64,000 bases of DNA from Alentia gelatinosa (GCA_950022655.1 OX465589.1:27730970-27794969); one strand, 5' to 3'; positions 1-11,464 are shown, counted from the stretch's first letter. The notes: a model not told the origin generated them from the sequence alone. Program-made: numbers and translations.

Positions 1-661
1 GATGACAGATTTACACTTGTCCAAGGAAACCCACTCTTATTGATTTGTAAATTACATTGTCATTACCTAGGTTACTGTACATTTGGATCATGGCACGCGC
101 ATGGTGTCTGTCTTCAAGGCAGCTGAGTTGATCGATGGAGGGTACTAACATGAGTTAGTGGATTTTTCTTTTACAAAATAGCTTGTACTTGAAACGATTC
201 ATCCTTGTAAAATATTTTTATTTAACTGCCACTCAAGGGTAGATGGGTAATAATGAGTGCAAAAGCTATTACAAAAATTTATCAACGATAGACAGCACAA
301 TGGCATTTCATATTTTTTTAAACCTATAGGCTTTGAAAAGACAAAGCCGTAGTTTCCAGTGACTGCTAAAGATTAGAACCAACACCCATTAGATCAAGAG
401 AGGAAATACTCTAAACACATGGTTTCTAGTAAGCTCGGTACCAATTGTTTTTTGTAGTACCTCCCGGCATGTTGTGCAGCCATCAACCGCGGTCAGTAGC
501 CATAAGCCATCCACACCTGTCAGCAGCCATCCGCAGCCATTAGCCAGTAGCAGCTCTCAGCTGTCACACCCGGTCACCACCTGCCAGCAACTAGTAGCAG
601 CCAACACCAATCAGCAGGTTAGATGTATGGCAGATGACAGATTTACACTTGTCCAAGGAAA
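1..661. repeat. Direct repeat (29 bp) flanking a 603-bp segment
   Basis: Positions 1-29 and 633-661 are identical (starting GATGACAGATTTACACTTG). The left copy begins at the window edge, so the repeat may extend further upstream. Between them lies DNA with a patch of AGCCAT/CAGCAGCC-like short repeats (about 478-610). This could be a partial tandem duplication or the flanks of an insertion. No ORF with a recognisable domain lies inside. Confidence 0.7.
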
Positions 662-2640
662 TCAACGTTTTCATTTTCAGTATATGAAATCTCTTTTGCT
701 TGTGTATAGCAAATACAATATTAATTGAGCCTCAGTCTCGCCAATAGAACACAGGTTCGCTATCGCTCGGGGTTTTACTTCGCGTCAACTACGCGGAGAA
801 TACGGCCACTCAGATCGAAATCGTGGTAATATTGTGTATATATCGGGAGTTTTCAGGACACCTCATTAGATCCCTTCAATGATGGAAAGACAAATATCTA
901 ACATACGTTTCCTGAACAAAAGAGTTTATTAATTACACGAATCGCTGGAGTATAAAATCATAGCAAGATGTTTATTATCTGATTTACAACTATAACAATA
1001 AGGATCACTTGTCACAACTCATAGTACATGAACATCTATAAAGAAGTAAAAAAAACCACATAAGGATCGGTACAGGTACAGTAAATTCGCAGCAGATACA
1101 ACACATCAGATTTAATGGGATGTAAGGATACATTTCTCCACTATAAAGCAATCTGGTATAGGTTCGAACTCCACTCAATGCGTGTAGGAAAATTCAAGAA
1201 AGATAAAAAAAGACTATGTAACCCTCCGACTCTGTATAGCCCTAGAGTAAATGCTACGAAAACATTATAGAAACGAAAATGGTCGCATATCAATCCATAC
1301 TTCTATGAAATGCATATGGAGAGTCACAGTTTCTTTTATCGGGCACAGTTCATTTAGTCACGTCATGGTCTTCCACCATTTATTTCCATACCATTTTTGA
1401 GAAAAAGTCACATACAAGTAGCATATTTGAGTTCTGATGTTCTTGGCATGACTTTAGTATAGTCTCATACATTATCATTTTTTTAAGCATTGACAGTTTC
1501 CTTAAACGCATACCTAAAGATTATCAATATACAATGGCTAATACAAAAAGATATCACTACACTGTAAAGTAGGCATCGTTTGATGTGTAAAATGTATGAT
1601 AGTAGTGGATGGCTCACTATGTCGAGACCAAGACTTCAGTGATGGAATTATATCATGGAGTAGTTTGTAGGGCTCTGATAGCCACTTTTTGACAACTAAA
1701 TACAAGTCTTTATGTAGGATTAAGGTTCAACATATCATCTCGTTTATCACATGGAAGGCAATAATAATGTATTGCATTTATAAACAGAAGGACATGCATC
1801 ATCGTTGTTTAATGATTTGTCTTTCTCCGAATCTACCTTTCTTCAAGACTTCGTTAATTCCAACATTTTCGTTTACAGTGTAGGAATATATATTCAACCA
1901 TTGCATATGTAATATTGATGCCATATTTTCTACTTTATGCTAGTACATTAACGCAAATACTGTTTATTTTATATTCCTCAGTGTTCGTGCTTCCATCTTT
2001 TGGTGTTAGATTACAAATTATATATAGACATAATAGAGCACTATCGAAGTGATATCTTATTACCTTCTGTACTAAAAGACTATATTCATATAATAAATAT
2101 ATATTATATAACATTTTGTGCTAATAAGGGTTCTATTTGTCATATTTTCTCAGTAAATGAGACTATGAGACGAAGCAGAGAAGATCAGTCTGGTGACTTG
2201 TCGGAGTGTTTCCTGAACGCCTTCATCAGCCCTCGTCATTTACAGGTCGTCAACACTGATATACAAAAAAAAAACTAGTAGGTGTAGTGAAAAAAAAAAA
2301 AAAAACAGACACAGAAAGATTCCTTATTCAGGTTGTTGGATTAGCAATCAAGATGACAATGATTGGTTACAGGTACAGAGTATCAACGGGATCACGATGT
2401 TTCGTACTATTGATAGTACTTCAACAGGTGATAAAAAAATACTTCCAGCAGAGATGCTAAATCTTGTGTGAATATCCTCCCCGAATGGTGGGCACCTTCT
2501 TTTCCATATATCACAGATTAACAGGAAAGGTGTTGTTGAAAAGTTCCATGTCAACGAAAGGTAGATCTCGAGTGTGCTGGATAACAGTAGTGTTTTATTG
2601 TGATTGACCAGGTTTCCAGGTTGATGAAAGATTATCAAGA
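662..2640. other. No recognisable gene; one short interspersed-repeat fragment
   Basis: AT-rich non-coding DNA. Positions 722-752 match the AATTGAGCCTCA--C-CCAATAGAA motif also found near 4832, 12771 and 17951, so this is probably a decayed copy of that repeat. An A-rich run lies at about 2265-2305. Short ORFs here show no domain or biased composition. Confidence 0.5.
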
Positions 2641-2936
2641 GACGTCACGAGTTTGAGTCTGAGTTTATTTATGCCACGCATTTTGTTGGCTCCATAATTT
2701 CACGAGTCGAAGACGAGTGACATTACAGAGCCAACAAAATGAGTGGCATAAATAAGCTCAAACTCAAACGAGTGGCGTCTAGATTTTATCCTACCCCGTT
2801 TCCATATTTTTTCAGTATCAGAAAGTAGTGACATAAACAACACTTTATGTCACACCCGTGAAATAAATAAATCCCATGTTAAGCCTATGGCGTTTTTTTA
2901 TTAGCGGTAGGATAAAAAATATAACTACACGTATCA
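2641..2936. mobile_element. Composite palindromic MITE (M family, copy 1)
   Basis: Two palindromic units lie side by side. The first (2641-2778) has arms around TTTATTTATGCCACGCATTT and its near reverse complement at about 2740-2760, with the tip TCACGAGTCGAAGACGAGTG at 2700-2719. The second (about 2790-2936) is bounded by TTTTATCCTACCCC and CGGTAGGATAAAA and holds CCCATGTTAAGCCTATGG. The same module recurs near 14538, 18704, 23602, 32835, 43998 and 50021. It is non-coding; the superfamily is not assigned. Confidence 0.65.
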
Positions 2937-3482
2937 ATGACAGTAGATGGGGGACGTGACTCGGGCTGCATGCGTGTAGTGTCTACAGGGTGCACTCGTC
3001 GTCCATGTATGAAGGTCTACCCGATGTTGCTTCACTTTAAACCGCCAAATTATTAACTGTTTTATTGCAATGTGTAACAACTCAAACTGGTAATCTTCAC
3101 CTTATCTCCACTGAAGGTCATTTGTGCCTTAAGTAGATAATGTGCTACAAGGTCTTCGGGTTACAGGAATCGAGGGAGCTTCAGTCTTGCCCAAAAGAAT
3201 ACATATATCATTTCTACCAGGCTTCATGCTAAGCGTGGAAAGAGGGGCACACGCTTAGATGTAGGCAGCTGACGTTGTATGGTGGAGAAGACACAGAAGC
3301 TTCGCTAGGCCCTTGGTTGATGCATGGCTTAATATACCTATTAACTTAATGGGCGAGAGCAAGGAAAAGCCATCACAGGCGAATCCTTTCTTTCAGGGTG
3401 AAATACCACAAGAGGTAAATGACTTTCAGAGAGGTGCTTACAGCTTTATATCCACATCTCCCCACTGCTAATTCTAGAGGAC
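2937..3482. other. No recognisable feature
   Basis: Unique-looking non-coding DNA between a palindromic MITE and a CCWGG-target element. I see no ORF, repeat or RNA signature. Confidence 0.4.
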
Positions 3483-3487
3483 CTTGG

Positions 3488-4171
3488 GGTGTCTTTCAGT
3501 CAAGACAGTCGTTAATAACGCCCGTTTTCAGGCATCAGTGTCCTATAGACGTACGATCGTAGAGGATCTGCCAACGATTGTTGGGCTACAACAGGCAGGA
3601 GGTTTGAGGTGTGCTTTAGTCGTGACAATCGTACGGTATCGTAGGTGAATTTGTCGGCCAAAGTGTCTCGACCAACGACAATGTTGGACATGACTTACAG
3701 GTATAATGGATGGTTGTAGCTCTTTTTTCAGATGCTAAAATACATTGAAATTAGGAAATATTTTGGGGAGATTTTTGCTATATATTTCGTGTACCTATAC
3801 TCGATATATTCGAAATTTCATAATTATCCTTTTGGTATTTCGATCGTGAGAAATATTTTTCTAAACCACCATGTTTTAGTTGGCAACTGTGGGGACTGCA
3901 CAACTCGGCTGCTTTTGCAAAAGCTACTGCTGTGCAACGGCCAATCTGTAAGCATCGCTCATAACGATTGTCTTGGCTGAAAAACACCATGATACTTCTA
4001 TGTTTTTCTAAGTCAATCGTTCTGAACGACTGTTTTGGCGCCAATCTCCCGTGGCGTGCTACGACCGTGTCTATAAGACACCTGTCATCTTTTGTCTTAC
4101 AAACTGTCGTACATTCGCTGGGCGATCCTAGAGTATCGGTACTAACGATTGTCGTGACTGTAAAATAAGGC
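3488..4171. mobile_element. CCWGG-target non-autonomous DNA element E (diverged)
   Basis: The left end GGTGTCTTTCAGTCAAGACA and the reverse complement of the right end (GCCTTATTTTACAGTCACGA) are related terminal inverted repeats and resemble the GCCCTGTTTTTTAGTCAC ends of the 7.2, 31.1, 40.8 and 47.9 kb copies. Flanks are CTTGG (3483-3487) and CCTGG (4172-4176), a 4/5 match. Subterminal tracts carry the GTGTCTATAAGACAC and GTCGTACATTCGC style motifs typical of the group. The usual ~100-bp internal inverted arms are missing, and the AT-rich core differs. Non-coding. Confidence 0.6.
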
Positions 4172-4176
4172 CCTGG

Positions 4177-5696
4177 GATTTGTTTATATCGGTAATGAGG
4201 AAAGTAGTCCCTACGGCAAGTAATTTAGACTTACATGCAACTTTAGCCAGGTAGAGTGAAACCCTGTTCTCTATACCATAATCAGTACCATGAACAACCT
4301 CTACCCGGTAACAGGGCGCCAGTACATATTGTATATTGTATCGATGACTGTGTTTGTATCATCTACCAAACGTGATACGGTGAGCCGTTTTATATCAGAA
4401 AATGACCAAAGTAATTTGGCTTAATTGACTGCATTATTTACCTGTTGAAAGTTATGGAGAAAACGCAAAGTAGGGCACCATCCCGCAAACCAACTGTGGC
4501 CCAGACATGTGTCTCTGCGTCGGACACAGACAGAGAGCTGTTTAACCAGATCCAAATCAGCAATGCACAAGAGGAGGTGGGAAGGGGGGGGGTGTCGGTG
4601 AGGAAGAAGCAGGAGAGGTGGGGAAGATGTAGGTGGGAGACTGAAAAACAGGTAGCTGAGATGCCTTTTTCCCTTTCCTGTTCACATACAGTTATTATAT
4701 CTATATTCGAAGCGACGGAACTGTGACTCGTTTACATAGAAATGGCAGGATTTTTTTTTACCTTTCCATGGAAATTCTTTTTTCCATTTCCAGTTTAAAA
4801 TTTTTGTTCGTGTATAAAACAAGGATAATAGGAATTGAGCTTCATTCACACCATTATAAAACCGTGGCTTTACCTTCCCCAGACACACTGATCCCCGTCA
4901 GAGGCTACACCAATGACTTAACACAAGTCACGTTAATGTTGGAGGGATTTTAATGTAATTTAAATATGATAACATGCACAGTACAGAGTAAAATACCTCT
5001 CGGGTAATTTTGGATTATATATAGGTAATTAACATTGACCAGGTAATGACCACGGCTGGCCGACACAGGGCAGGGTCTGAGGGAGTAGTTAGCCTTTTTT
5101 CCGTGTGGCGGGTTGGGTAGTAAAGGTTTTTGGCTGTTTTTAAAGACTGGCGCGCCCAACTGGTGATGACACTAGACCATGTCGTACAATGATACCTCCA
5201 CGATGCGATGGCGTGGGAGAAGTAGCGGAGAAACTGGACCTAGTTTCCCTTATGTTCGTCACAAGGTTTTAACATGAGTCTATATAGTGTTGGAGATTTA
5301 AAAAAAATAAATTATTTCAAATAAAATGACATTCGAAGTACAGAGTAAAATTATTGAACATTGAGCAGTTGATAAAAATAGCCAAACACTTGTGAAATAG
5401 CTGTAATGTTCAAAATAGGGAATTAGTCGATTCTCAGAAGAGGAAGTCCCAAGGCGATAGGCTTGAACACAGAACGAAGGGACTTGATTAGCAATAAACT
5501 CCACGCCTTCTTGAAGGGCGGAGGAAATATCTGCAGAGGGCCGACCCTCAAGTAGGTTGTGGCGAGTAGAGTACACAGGCGACGTGTGAGAGGGAACGCC
5601 CGGAACGAGAAGACACGCGGGGTCTAGCGCGCATACCGAGGCAGCGGCTCTATAAGATCCCCACGTGCCACGCCCCTGTGTAGATGTACATGCTCT
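4177..5696. other. Non-coding DNA with purine tract and decayed repeat
   Basis: A G/A-rich strand runs over about 4567-4650. Positions about 4770-4865 match, with divergence, 12705-12798 and 17915-17980; the best-kept part is GAATTGAGCYTCATTCAC. A 154-codon minus-strand frame at 5298-5762 runs into a MITE arm and has no recognisable domain, so it is not called as a gene. Confidence 0.45.
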
Positions 5697-6712
5697 ATTC
5701 CATTGCGCCGATTTCACTCCCGATGTGGTCCAGATGTACTCCAGTTTCAGCCCTGGCACCATAACTGGCCTCTGTCTGGTGTCTGTCTGGAGGCCATCGG
5801 CGCAATGGAAGAGGGTATTTGGGCGTCAGCACTAAGACTGGAGTACATCTGGGGGATGTTTCACTAGGAGCTACAAGTCTCGCTGTTTATAACAGTGGCA
5901 GCAAAGCGGCAGTTTGCGTTTCATTAGAAGGTGCAGTCAAGCGTGAACAGCACCTGGGAGACAAGCGGCACCAACAGTGGCAGTGACCATTTCACTAGTA
6001 AATTGGGTGTCACTGTTAGTGCCACTGTGGAGCTGCTGTAAGCGAGAGGGTCTACCCTCTCATTTGTTACGCGTATAGAATACTCTCACCCACTCAACAT
6101 AAGAATTAAGCAATGAAATTTTTACACGAGTAAGGTATATATATAACCTATAATCGTACCAAATATGAAGAAAATCGGCCACGCCGTTCCCAAGTTATCG
6201 GCGTTTGAATTTTTTCCTCCCTCTGTGCGATTGCGATAGTCGATGTTCTTTTTCACTCCCTCCGTAGTGCGGCGGGGTTTCGGCTATTCTTTTTGTCTCC
6301 CCCCCGGAGACCGGCGGGAAGTGCAGTATTTCCTATGACAAAATTTAAACGCCGATAACTTGGGAACGGCTTGGCCGATTTTCTTCATATTTGGTACGAT
6401 TATAGGTTATATATATATACCTTACTCGTGTAAAAATTTCATTGCTTAATTCTTATGGGAAGCGGTGGAATTCCATGTCATACCGGCCCGTTGACAAATA
6501 AATGTCAAACGCATGTGCATAGCGAGAGCTGTGCTAACAGTGAGAGCTAGTCCCACCTCAACAGCGAGAGCACTGATGAAACGCGAATTTGGGCTTGCCA
6601 CTGTTGGTGCCACTGTTGGAGCCACTGTTCCAGTCCTACCTCTCGCTTTGACCCCCCTACTAGTGAAACAGCTCCCTGGACCACATCGGGAGTGAAATCG
6701 GCGCAATGGAAT
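5697..6712. mobile_element. Foldback MITE (S family), split by a nested insertion
   Basis: The left arm starts ATTCCATTGCGCCGATTTCA and the right end is its inverse (GAAATCGGCGCAATGGAAT, ending at 6712). With the nested element 5853-6674 and one 5-bp duplication removed, the MITE is about 189 bp. An undisturbed relative of similar size lies at 33065-33216. The intact left arm gives the pre-insertion sequence at the break as AGTACATCTGGACCACATC. Confidence 0.75.
5853..6674. mobile_element. CCWGG-target foldback element A1
   Basis: About 822 bp. Ends are GGGATGTTTCACTAG and, inverted, GAGCTGTTTCACTAG. It is flanked by TCTGG (5848-5852) and CCTGG (6675-6679); the empty-site arm of the host MITE carries a single TCTGG, so a 5-bp target duplication is inferred directly. 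Inside is a long inverted repeat (about 6108-6455). One arm begins AATTAAGCAATGAAATTTTT, runs through CGAGTAAGGTATATATATAA, and ends in TTATCGGCGTTTGAATTT; the other is its near-perfect complement. Subterminal tracts repeat CACTGTTGGTGCCAC. Closest relative: 45909-46748. No transposase. Confidence 0.8.
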
Positions 6713-7020
6713 CAGGCTACTATAGATTTGTAGAAGGAAGGCGTAGCGGCGTGAAGTCACGGCGGCGGAACGTCTCGTCTCGTGTTTGTGTCTGTGGACG
6801 ACCGGCGGAGGCATGGGAGACGCGAGTGAGGCAGATTAACTTGAGTGATGGTGAGGAAAACGCGGCAGTTGTGTTCCTGCCCCTATCGCTATCACCACCA
6901 CGGTGCTGTGAGACGGGTCTGTTGGTGCGTTCGATTCGCCCCATTTTCCGATCGACCCCTTTTGGACGTGTCCCATTGGCTGAAGTCCTATGTGTCTAAG
7001 AGAGCTGTGTCTTATAAAAA
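6690..7020 (+). promoter_or_regulatory. CpG-rich patch with CCAAT-like and TATA-like boxes
   Basis: This 330-bp stretch is visibly richer in CG dinucleotides than its surroundings. Its 3' end carries CCCATTGGCTG (about 6970-6980) and CTTATAAAAAAA about 30 bp later (from about 7011). That spacing is promoter-like, but no supported transcript or exon follows before the next transposon at 7224. It may be a host promoter cut off by insertions, or coincidence. Confidence 0.25.
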
Positions 7021-7223
7021 AAAATTCCAACACAGCCGACAAAATCGGCAAGTGAACGAAAATAATACTAAAAAAGGTTATCTAGAGTGAGTTAGGGTCG
7101 AGGCGTTGAGGTGCGTGGTAGGAGCCTGAGAAGGGAGTGTCATAGCCTCAGGCGTTGAGTAGATGTGGCGTGGAAGTGCTGACGTGCGAGGCGGACGTCA
7201 CAGAGTAGGTGAAGGCGCCCAGG

Positions 7224-8006
7224 GCCCTGTTTTTTAGTCACGACATTCGTGAGCATCGTAAGACTAAGATCGCAGAGCCGATCTACGACATATTTGGACG
7301 ACAAAAGATGGCCACCGTCCTATAGACGGTGTCGTAGTGCGCCACGGACGATCGCCGTCAAAAGTGTCTCAAGTATAGAACTGTCTTAGGTTCTATAAAA
7401 CCTCACTGTGCGTATATAGAGGATTTCCCGTACTTCCCCTGCGAATCAAGCAATGCAATTTTTACACGAGTAAGGGATACATATAACCTATTATCGTCTT
7501 AAATATGAAGAAGAACGGCGGCACCGTTCTGAAGTTATCGGCGTTTGAATTTGAAACATTGGGCTATCGATCGGGTATCGTACACGCACTCTCCAAGCAG
7601 ATCTTTCGCGGTATAGCACGCCGAAACTCTGCTGGGAGAGTGAAGAAAGCGCAGTCAATGTCAAGGTTGCCCCATAAATTAGATCACGTGATGGTAGGGT
7701 TACACTGGCCACCAGAGCAGGATTTGCTATGATGAAATTCAAACGGCGATAACTTCGGGACGGTGAGCGCATTCGATACGTTGCGCATTCGATACGACAT
7801 GTCCAGAGTGGTCTTAGACATACGACACTTATGGCGACACTTTCCGGTCCATTGGCCACAGAGTGTCGTGATTATAGCACACCTTTTACCTCCCTATGTG
7901 TCGTATCTACAGCAAGTGTCGCAGCCAGCCTAAGATCGTAGCTCTATAGTACACTGACAGCAAATATGTGTCGTAAGTTATGAATGTTGTGACTAAAAAA
8001 CAGGGC
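7224..8006. mobile_element. CCWGG-target foldback element B1
   Basis: 783 bp with terminal inverted repeats GCCCTGTTTTTTAGTCACGA / inverse, and perfect CCAGG duplications at 7219-7223 and 8007-8011. Subterminal sequence includes CTATAGACGGTGTCGTAG and several GTCTTAG/CTACGA motifs. The internal left arm (about 7447-7550, AAGCAATGCAATTTTTACAC onward) matches the arms of the other copies. The right arm is cut short after GGCGATAACTTCGGGACGG near 7764. The core contains CACTGGCCACCAGAGCA. Non-coding. Confidence 0.85.
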
Positions 8007-8035
8007 CCAGGATACGAGCACGTCCTGGGACCTGG

Positions 8036-8559
8036 GACCTGTTTCACTAGTTTCGTGACATTAGGCCTCGACAGACATCAACAGCGGCACCAACAGTGCA
8101 AGCAACAGTGCAAAAATTATTGTCGGGTTTCAAAACGCATGTCACAGTTGATGTCAAATATCAGCGGATTCCAGGGGCAAATTTTCTTTATATTTGGATG
8201 GCTTATAGGTTATATGTATCCCTTACTCGTGTGAAAGTTTCATTGCCTAATCCCCACGGAAAGTGAGTGAAATTGTCTAATACTTTTGAAGCCGGACAAA
8301 CCGTGTTTGGGGTCTGTCTTGTCCTAAGTGCCGCAACTTGTGTTGATCTGTCTGTATGGTGTCACAGACGCCATCTAGACATGTCATGAAGCTACTGAAA
8401 CAGGTCACAGTTTCACTAGTTTCGTGACATGTCTAGATGGCGTGTCCTGTTCCATAAAAACTAGACATTAGACTTCGTTTTGTCCGTTCTTGCTTGCACT
8501 GTTGGTGCCGCTTTTCATTTCTGTCTAACACTTTTGTCACAAAACTAGTGAAACAGGTC
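8036..8559. mobile_element. Related foldback element C (mosaic)
   Basis: Ends GACCTGTTTCACTAGTTTCG and, inverted, GACCTGTTTCACTAGTTTTG pair over tens of bases, including a GCGGCACCAACAGTGCAAGC block on both sides. CCTGG precedes the left end (8031-8035) but the right flank (CAAGA) does not match. Only one internal arm of the family is present (about 8160-8262). A separate hairpin (8368-8391 with 8421-8443, ACGCCATCTAGACATGTCA) lies inside, so the element looks rearranged. Confidence 0.6.
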
Positions 8560-8935
8560 CAAGATGACGTGTAGATTTGTCTAATTCTTATGTTTGGTGT
8601 CTGACTTTACCCAAGGGCAGCTACTTGTGTTGTCACGAAACTAGACAGCCCAATGTCTGTATGGTGTCACAGACATGTCACGAAACTAATGACAAGTCAT
8701 GACAACTAATGACAAGTCATGACAAGTTTTATGGAAGACATCTTTGAGGCGTCAGTGTGCTATAGAGGTGATATCTTAGAGGATATGCCTAAGATCTTAG
8801 GTCTAAGACACTTTAGGTGGTCTAAGGTGTGCTATAGTCAATCTTAGGGTCACATGGTTGAAAATGTCTTGGAAAGTGTCATAGACCCAAGACTATTATG
8901 GACATGTCGTAATGAATGCGGAAATTCACTTTCCA

Positions 8936-9487
8936 TAGGAATTAAGCAATGATATTTTAACACAGGTAAGGGATACATATAACCAATAATCGTACCAAAT
9001 ATGAAGAAAATCGGGGGCTTTGATCCGAAGATATTAGCGTTTGAATTTCGTCATAGCAATTGTCTGCTCTGGTGGCCAGTGTCTAACAGAGACCATCAGA
9101 GCACGCCTCCGCTAATTTATGCGGCGACCTAGACAGAAGAGTACACTGGCCACCAGAGTAGACAAATACAATGACGAAATTCAAACGGTGCAACTGATCT
9201 TCTTCATATTTGGTACGATTAAAGGATATATGTATCCCTTACTCTTGTTAGAATTTTATTGCTCAATTCCTAAGGCAAGCACGGGAAATCCTCTATATAC
9301 GCACTGTGAGCTTTGATAGAACCTAAGACAATTCTATACTTGAGACACTTTTAGCGGCGATCTCAGGTGGCGCACTACGATACTGTCTATAGCACACGGG
9401 CCATCTTTTGTCTTGCAAAATGTCTTACAATCGCTGAGATATCTCAGCTTACAAGACTAAGATAATGTCGTGACTGGAAAACAGGGC
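8936..9487. mobile_element. CCWGG-target foldback element D, right part
   Basis: Contains both internal arms of the family (left from AATTAAGCAATGATATTTTA at about 8939; right ending ATATGTATCCCTTACTC near 9243) around a core with GCTCTGGTGGCCAGTGT and its inverse. The right terminus ends GTCGTGACTGGAAAACAGGG-C at 9487, followed by CTTGG. The left terminus is unclear. Upstream sequence (8690-8930) has family-like GTCTAAGACAC and GTGTGCTATAG motifs, but no clean terminal repeat was found. Confidence 0.6.
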
Positions 9488-9492
9488 CTTGG

Positions 9493-10096
9493 TCCCTGGA
9501 CGAGTAGCAACCGGCGCGAGCACTGGGTGTAGTCAGGTCCACCGCGCTTTTACGACGCGCTTAGAGCTGACCCGCCGCCCCCCCCACCAGCAATCCCGTG
9601 GACGGCGCGACACAGCCGGCCGAACCTGGGCGATACACACATTTATGAACTGTTGTTTGGGTCGGCAGGCGAGCAAAAACGGGTGCTGAAGCCTGCAGAT
9701 GTAAGAGATGTTGAAGCTGGTGTTTCTTCTTGGGACCTTGCCACCATCCAGCGTTTTGAGTCTGGTGCTCTCCCACTACGAGATCACTTTGCGTCCTGAA
9801 TTTGAAAAAGAGAACATCTAATTAATACATACATGTGTATTATAACTTTGATTCTTTCCTATTATGATTGGGAAATGTACTTCACGGTCATCAGGCCATA
9901 ACAGCTATTGTCCTGTATGTAGTATGCAGACACTAATCATAGAGAAGTTTGTAAGGACTCAAATTTATCTGAAGGTTGATGAAATAAGTTAAACAGTTTA
10001 AGTCACACTCAACGAGTTACAGATCCCCGGTCTAGGCTCTTAATAAGCTGCTAAGTTGCTGAATCAGACCGATAGGATTGTGTACCTCGCCGTTTC
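9493..10096 (+). other. Non-coding DNA with a possible decayed coding patch
   Basis: About 9500-9660 is GC-rich. Positions 9666-9798 can be read on the plus strand as an open, compositionally protein-like frame (includes ADVRDVEAGVSSWDLATIQ and ends at a TGA), but I do not recognise it, and no start or splice context is evident. It could be an exon fragment or a transposon ORF remnant. Confidence 0.2.
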
Positions 10097-10261
10097 GGGG
10101 CCATCCATAAAGTATGTACGCACTGAGGGGGGATGGGGGGGTCAAAAATTTTGGAAATTCTGCGTATGCTCCCTCTTTGTTCTATTGCGTACAGGATCGG
10201 CAGGGGTGGTGGGGGGTCAACAATTTCAGAAATTCTGCGTACATACTTTATGGATGGCCCC
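10097..10261. mobile_element. Short MITE with GGGGCCATCCATAAAGTATG ends
   Basis: The left arm 10097-10122 is the exact inverse of the right arm ending at 10261. A second pair of internal repeats (AAATTTTGGAAATTCTGCGTA and CAATTTCAGAAATTCTGCGTA) is in direct orientation. 165 bp, non-coding. Ends of the form GGGG-CATCCATAAA occur on MITEs in several animal groups; superfamily not assigned here. Confidence 0.7.
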
Positions 10262-11015
10262 TTCCCCTAAAATTGAGTTAATGACCTCCTTGAACATAAG
10301 GAACATAATTATAAGTCGATTGAGTGAGGAGGCTCCAATATTATAAACTGTTCGTCGTTTGTATATTTTTATTCATTGTTTAAGATATATCCCTACTTTA
10401 ATTGTATATACAATTCAATGTATTGTACAATGAATGTGATAGTAGCTAGTTCCCTCTGCATGATCAATCTTTAAATAGGGATCATTACACTATACAGATG
10501 ACACATATTTTTTTTATAAATGATGTTGATAGGCAAATGCATATCTAGCACTTAGTTTGTTTTTAAAAGCATTCTTCAGGATCTTAAGTCATTTCTTGAA
10601 TCAGTTCTGATAAAGTGTTCCAAAAGTGTAACCCATTTTTGCAGAGCAGATATCCTCAGACTTCAGTTTCTAGGTTTGGGTAGTTACATGTCGGTTTTCT
10701 GCAGGCAATCTGGTGCCATGGTCGGTGTTACATTCGTCTTTCTCTAACAATTTATGTCCTCGTGCTACCCTCTGTCATTGATTAATTTTACTACGTTTCC
10801 TTTTTTGCTAGGGTTCATGTTTCTTTTTGCGTTTATGTGGCACCGAGGACAGTGCCATAGTACTGTGGGAGAAACTGTCCAAAATAGGATAGGAGTGTCC
10901 AAGATGGTCCCCTCATCTTATGGGAACTAGCTTTTTCAATATATTCGTTCTGCGATCTCATCAGACTATGATTAGCTCTTGTTCATAGCCTTGGCTATTG
11001 CTCTTGAAAATATCG
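10262..11015. other. No recognisable feature
   Basis: AT-rich, non-coding; no repeat or ORF that I can support. Confidence 0.4.
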
Positions 11016-11020
11016 TATGG

Positions 11021-11333
11021 CCTGTTTTTCAGTTGTGACCATATGTGATAGTGACTAGTTAGTGACCATTTTTAGAGCATTAGGTGCCAGAGACAAATGG
11101 TCATAATAACAGTGACCATTTTTAGGGGTAAAAGGTCTTGGTCACTGTTTTCCGTTCCAGTTTCGTGACCATTTGGTGACCATTTTTTCCAAATGGACTC
11201 TATAACAGTGAAAGGGTCAGACATGTCATACATGTATGATATTCATACTAAAACTCATCAAAATTAAAAGATATTTACAGTGGGAGATTCTATATGGATG
11301 TCATACTTTTATCCCAGATTACATAAATTTCCA

Positions 11334-11369
<36 letters not shown>

Positions 11370-11459
11370 TTTTTTTTATCTTTTTTTTTTTTTATTCATA
11401 AGACGGTCATTTCTTTTCGATCACAACTCATACGGACTTCGCTGTCTGAAAAACAGGAC
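11021..11459. mobile_element. MITE F with GTGACCATTT subterminal repeats
   Basis: The left end CCTGTTTTTCAGTTGTGACC and inverted right end GTCCTGTTTTTCAG recall the GCCCTGTTTTTTAGTCAC ends of the B copies. The right flank is CCAGG (11460-11464); the left flank TATGG does not match. AGTGACCATTTTTAG and related GTGACCATTT motifs occur at least five times within 200 bp of the left end. An ATT microsatellite and T-run occupy the right half. Probably a distant relative of the B elements. Confidence 0.5.
11336..11395. repeat. (ATT)n microsatellite and T-rich run
   Basis: About ten ATT/TTA units, followed by T-runs broken by single other bases. It produces low-complexity open frames in two phases, which are not genes. 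Confidence 0.9.
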
Positions 11460-11464
11460 CCAGG

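Noticed and set aside
5298..5762. 154-codon minus-strand frame
   Set aside because: Runs across a MITE arm; no domain, signal peptide or conserved motif is visible.
7224..8006. Assignment of the CCWGG elements to Transib or ProtoRAG because of the 5-bp duplication
   Set aside because: Their ends do not start with the CAC-type terminal sequence of those families.
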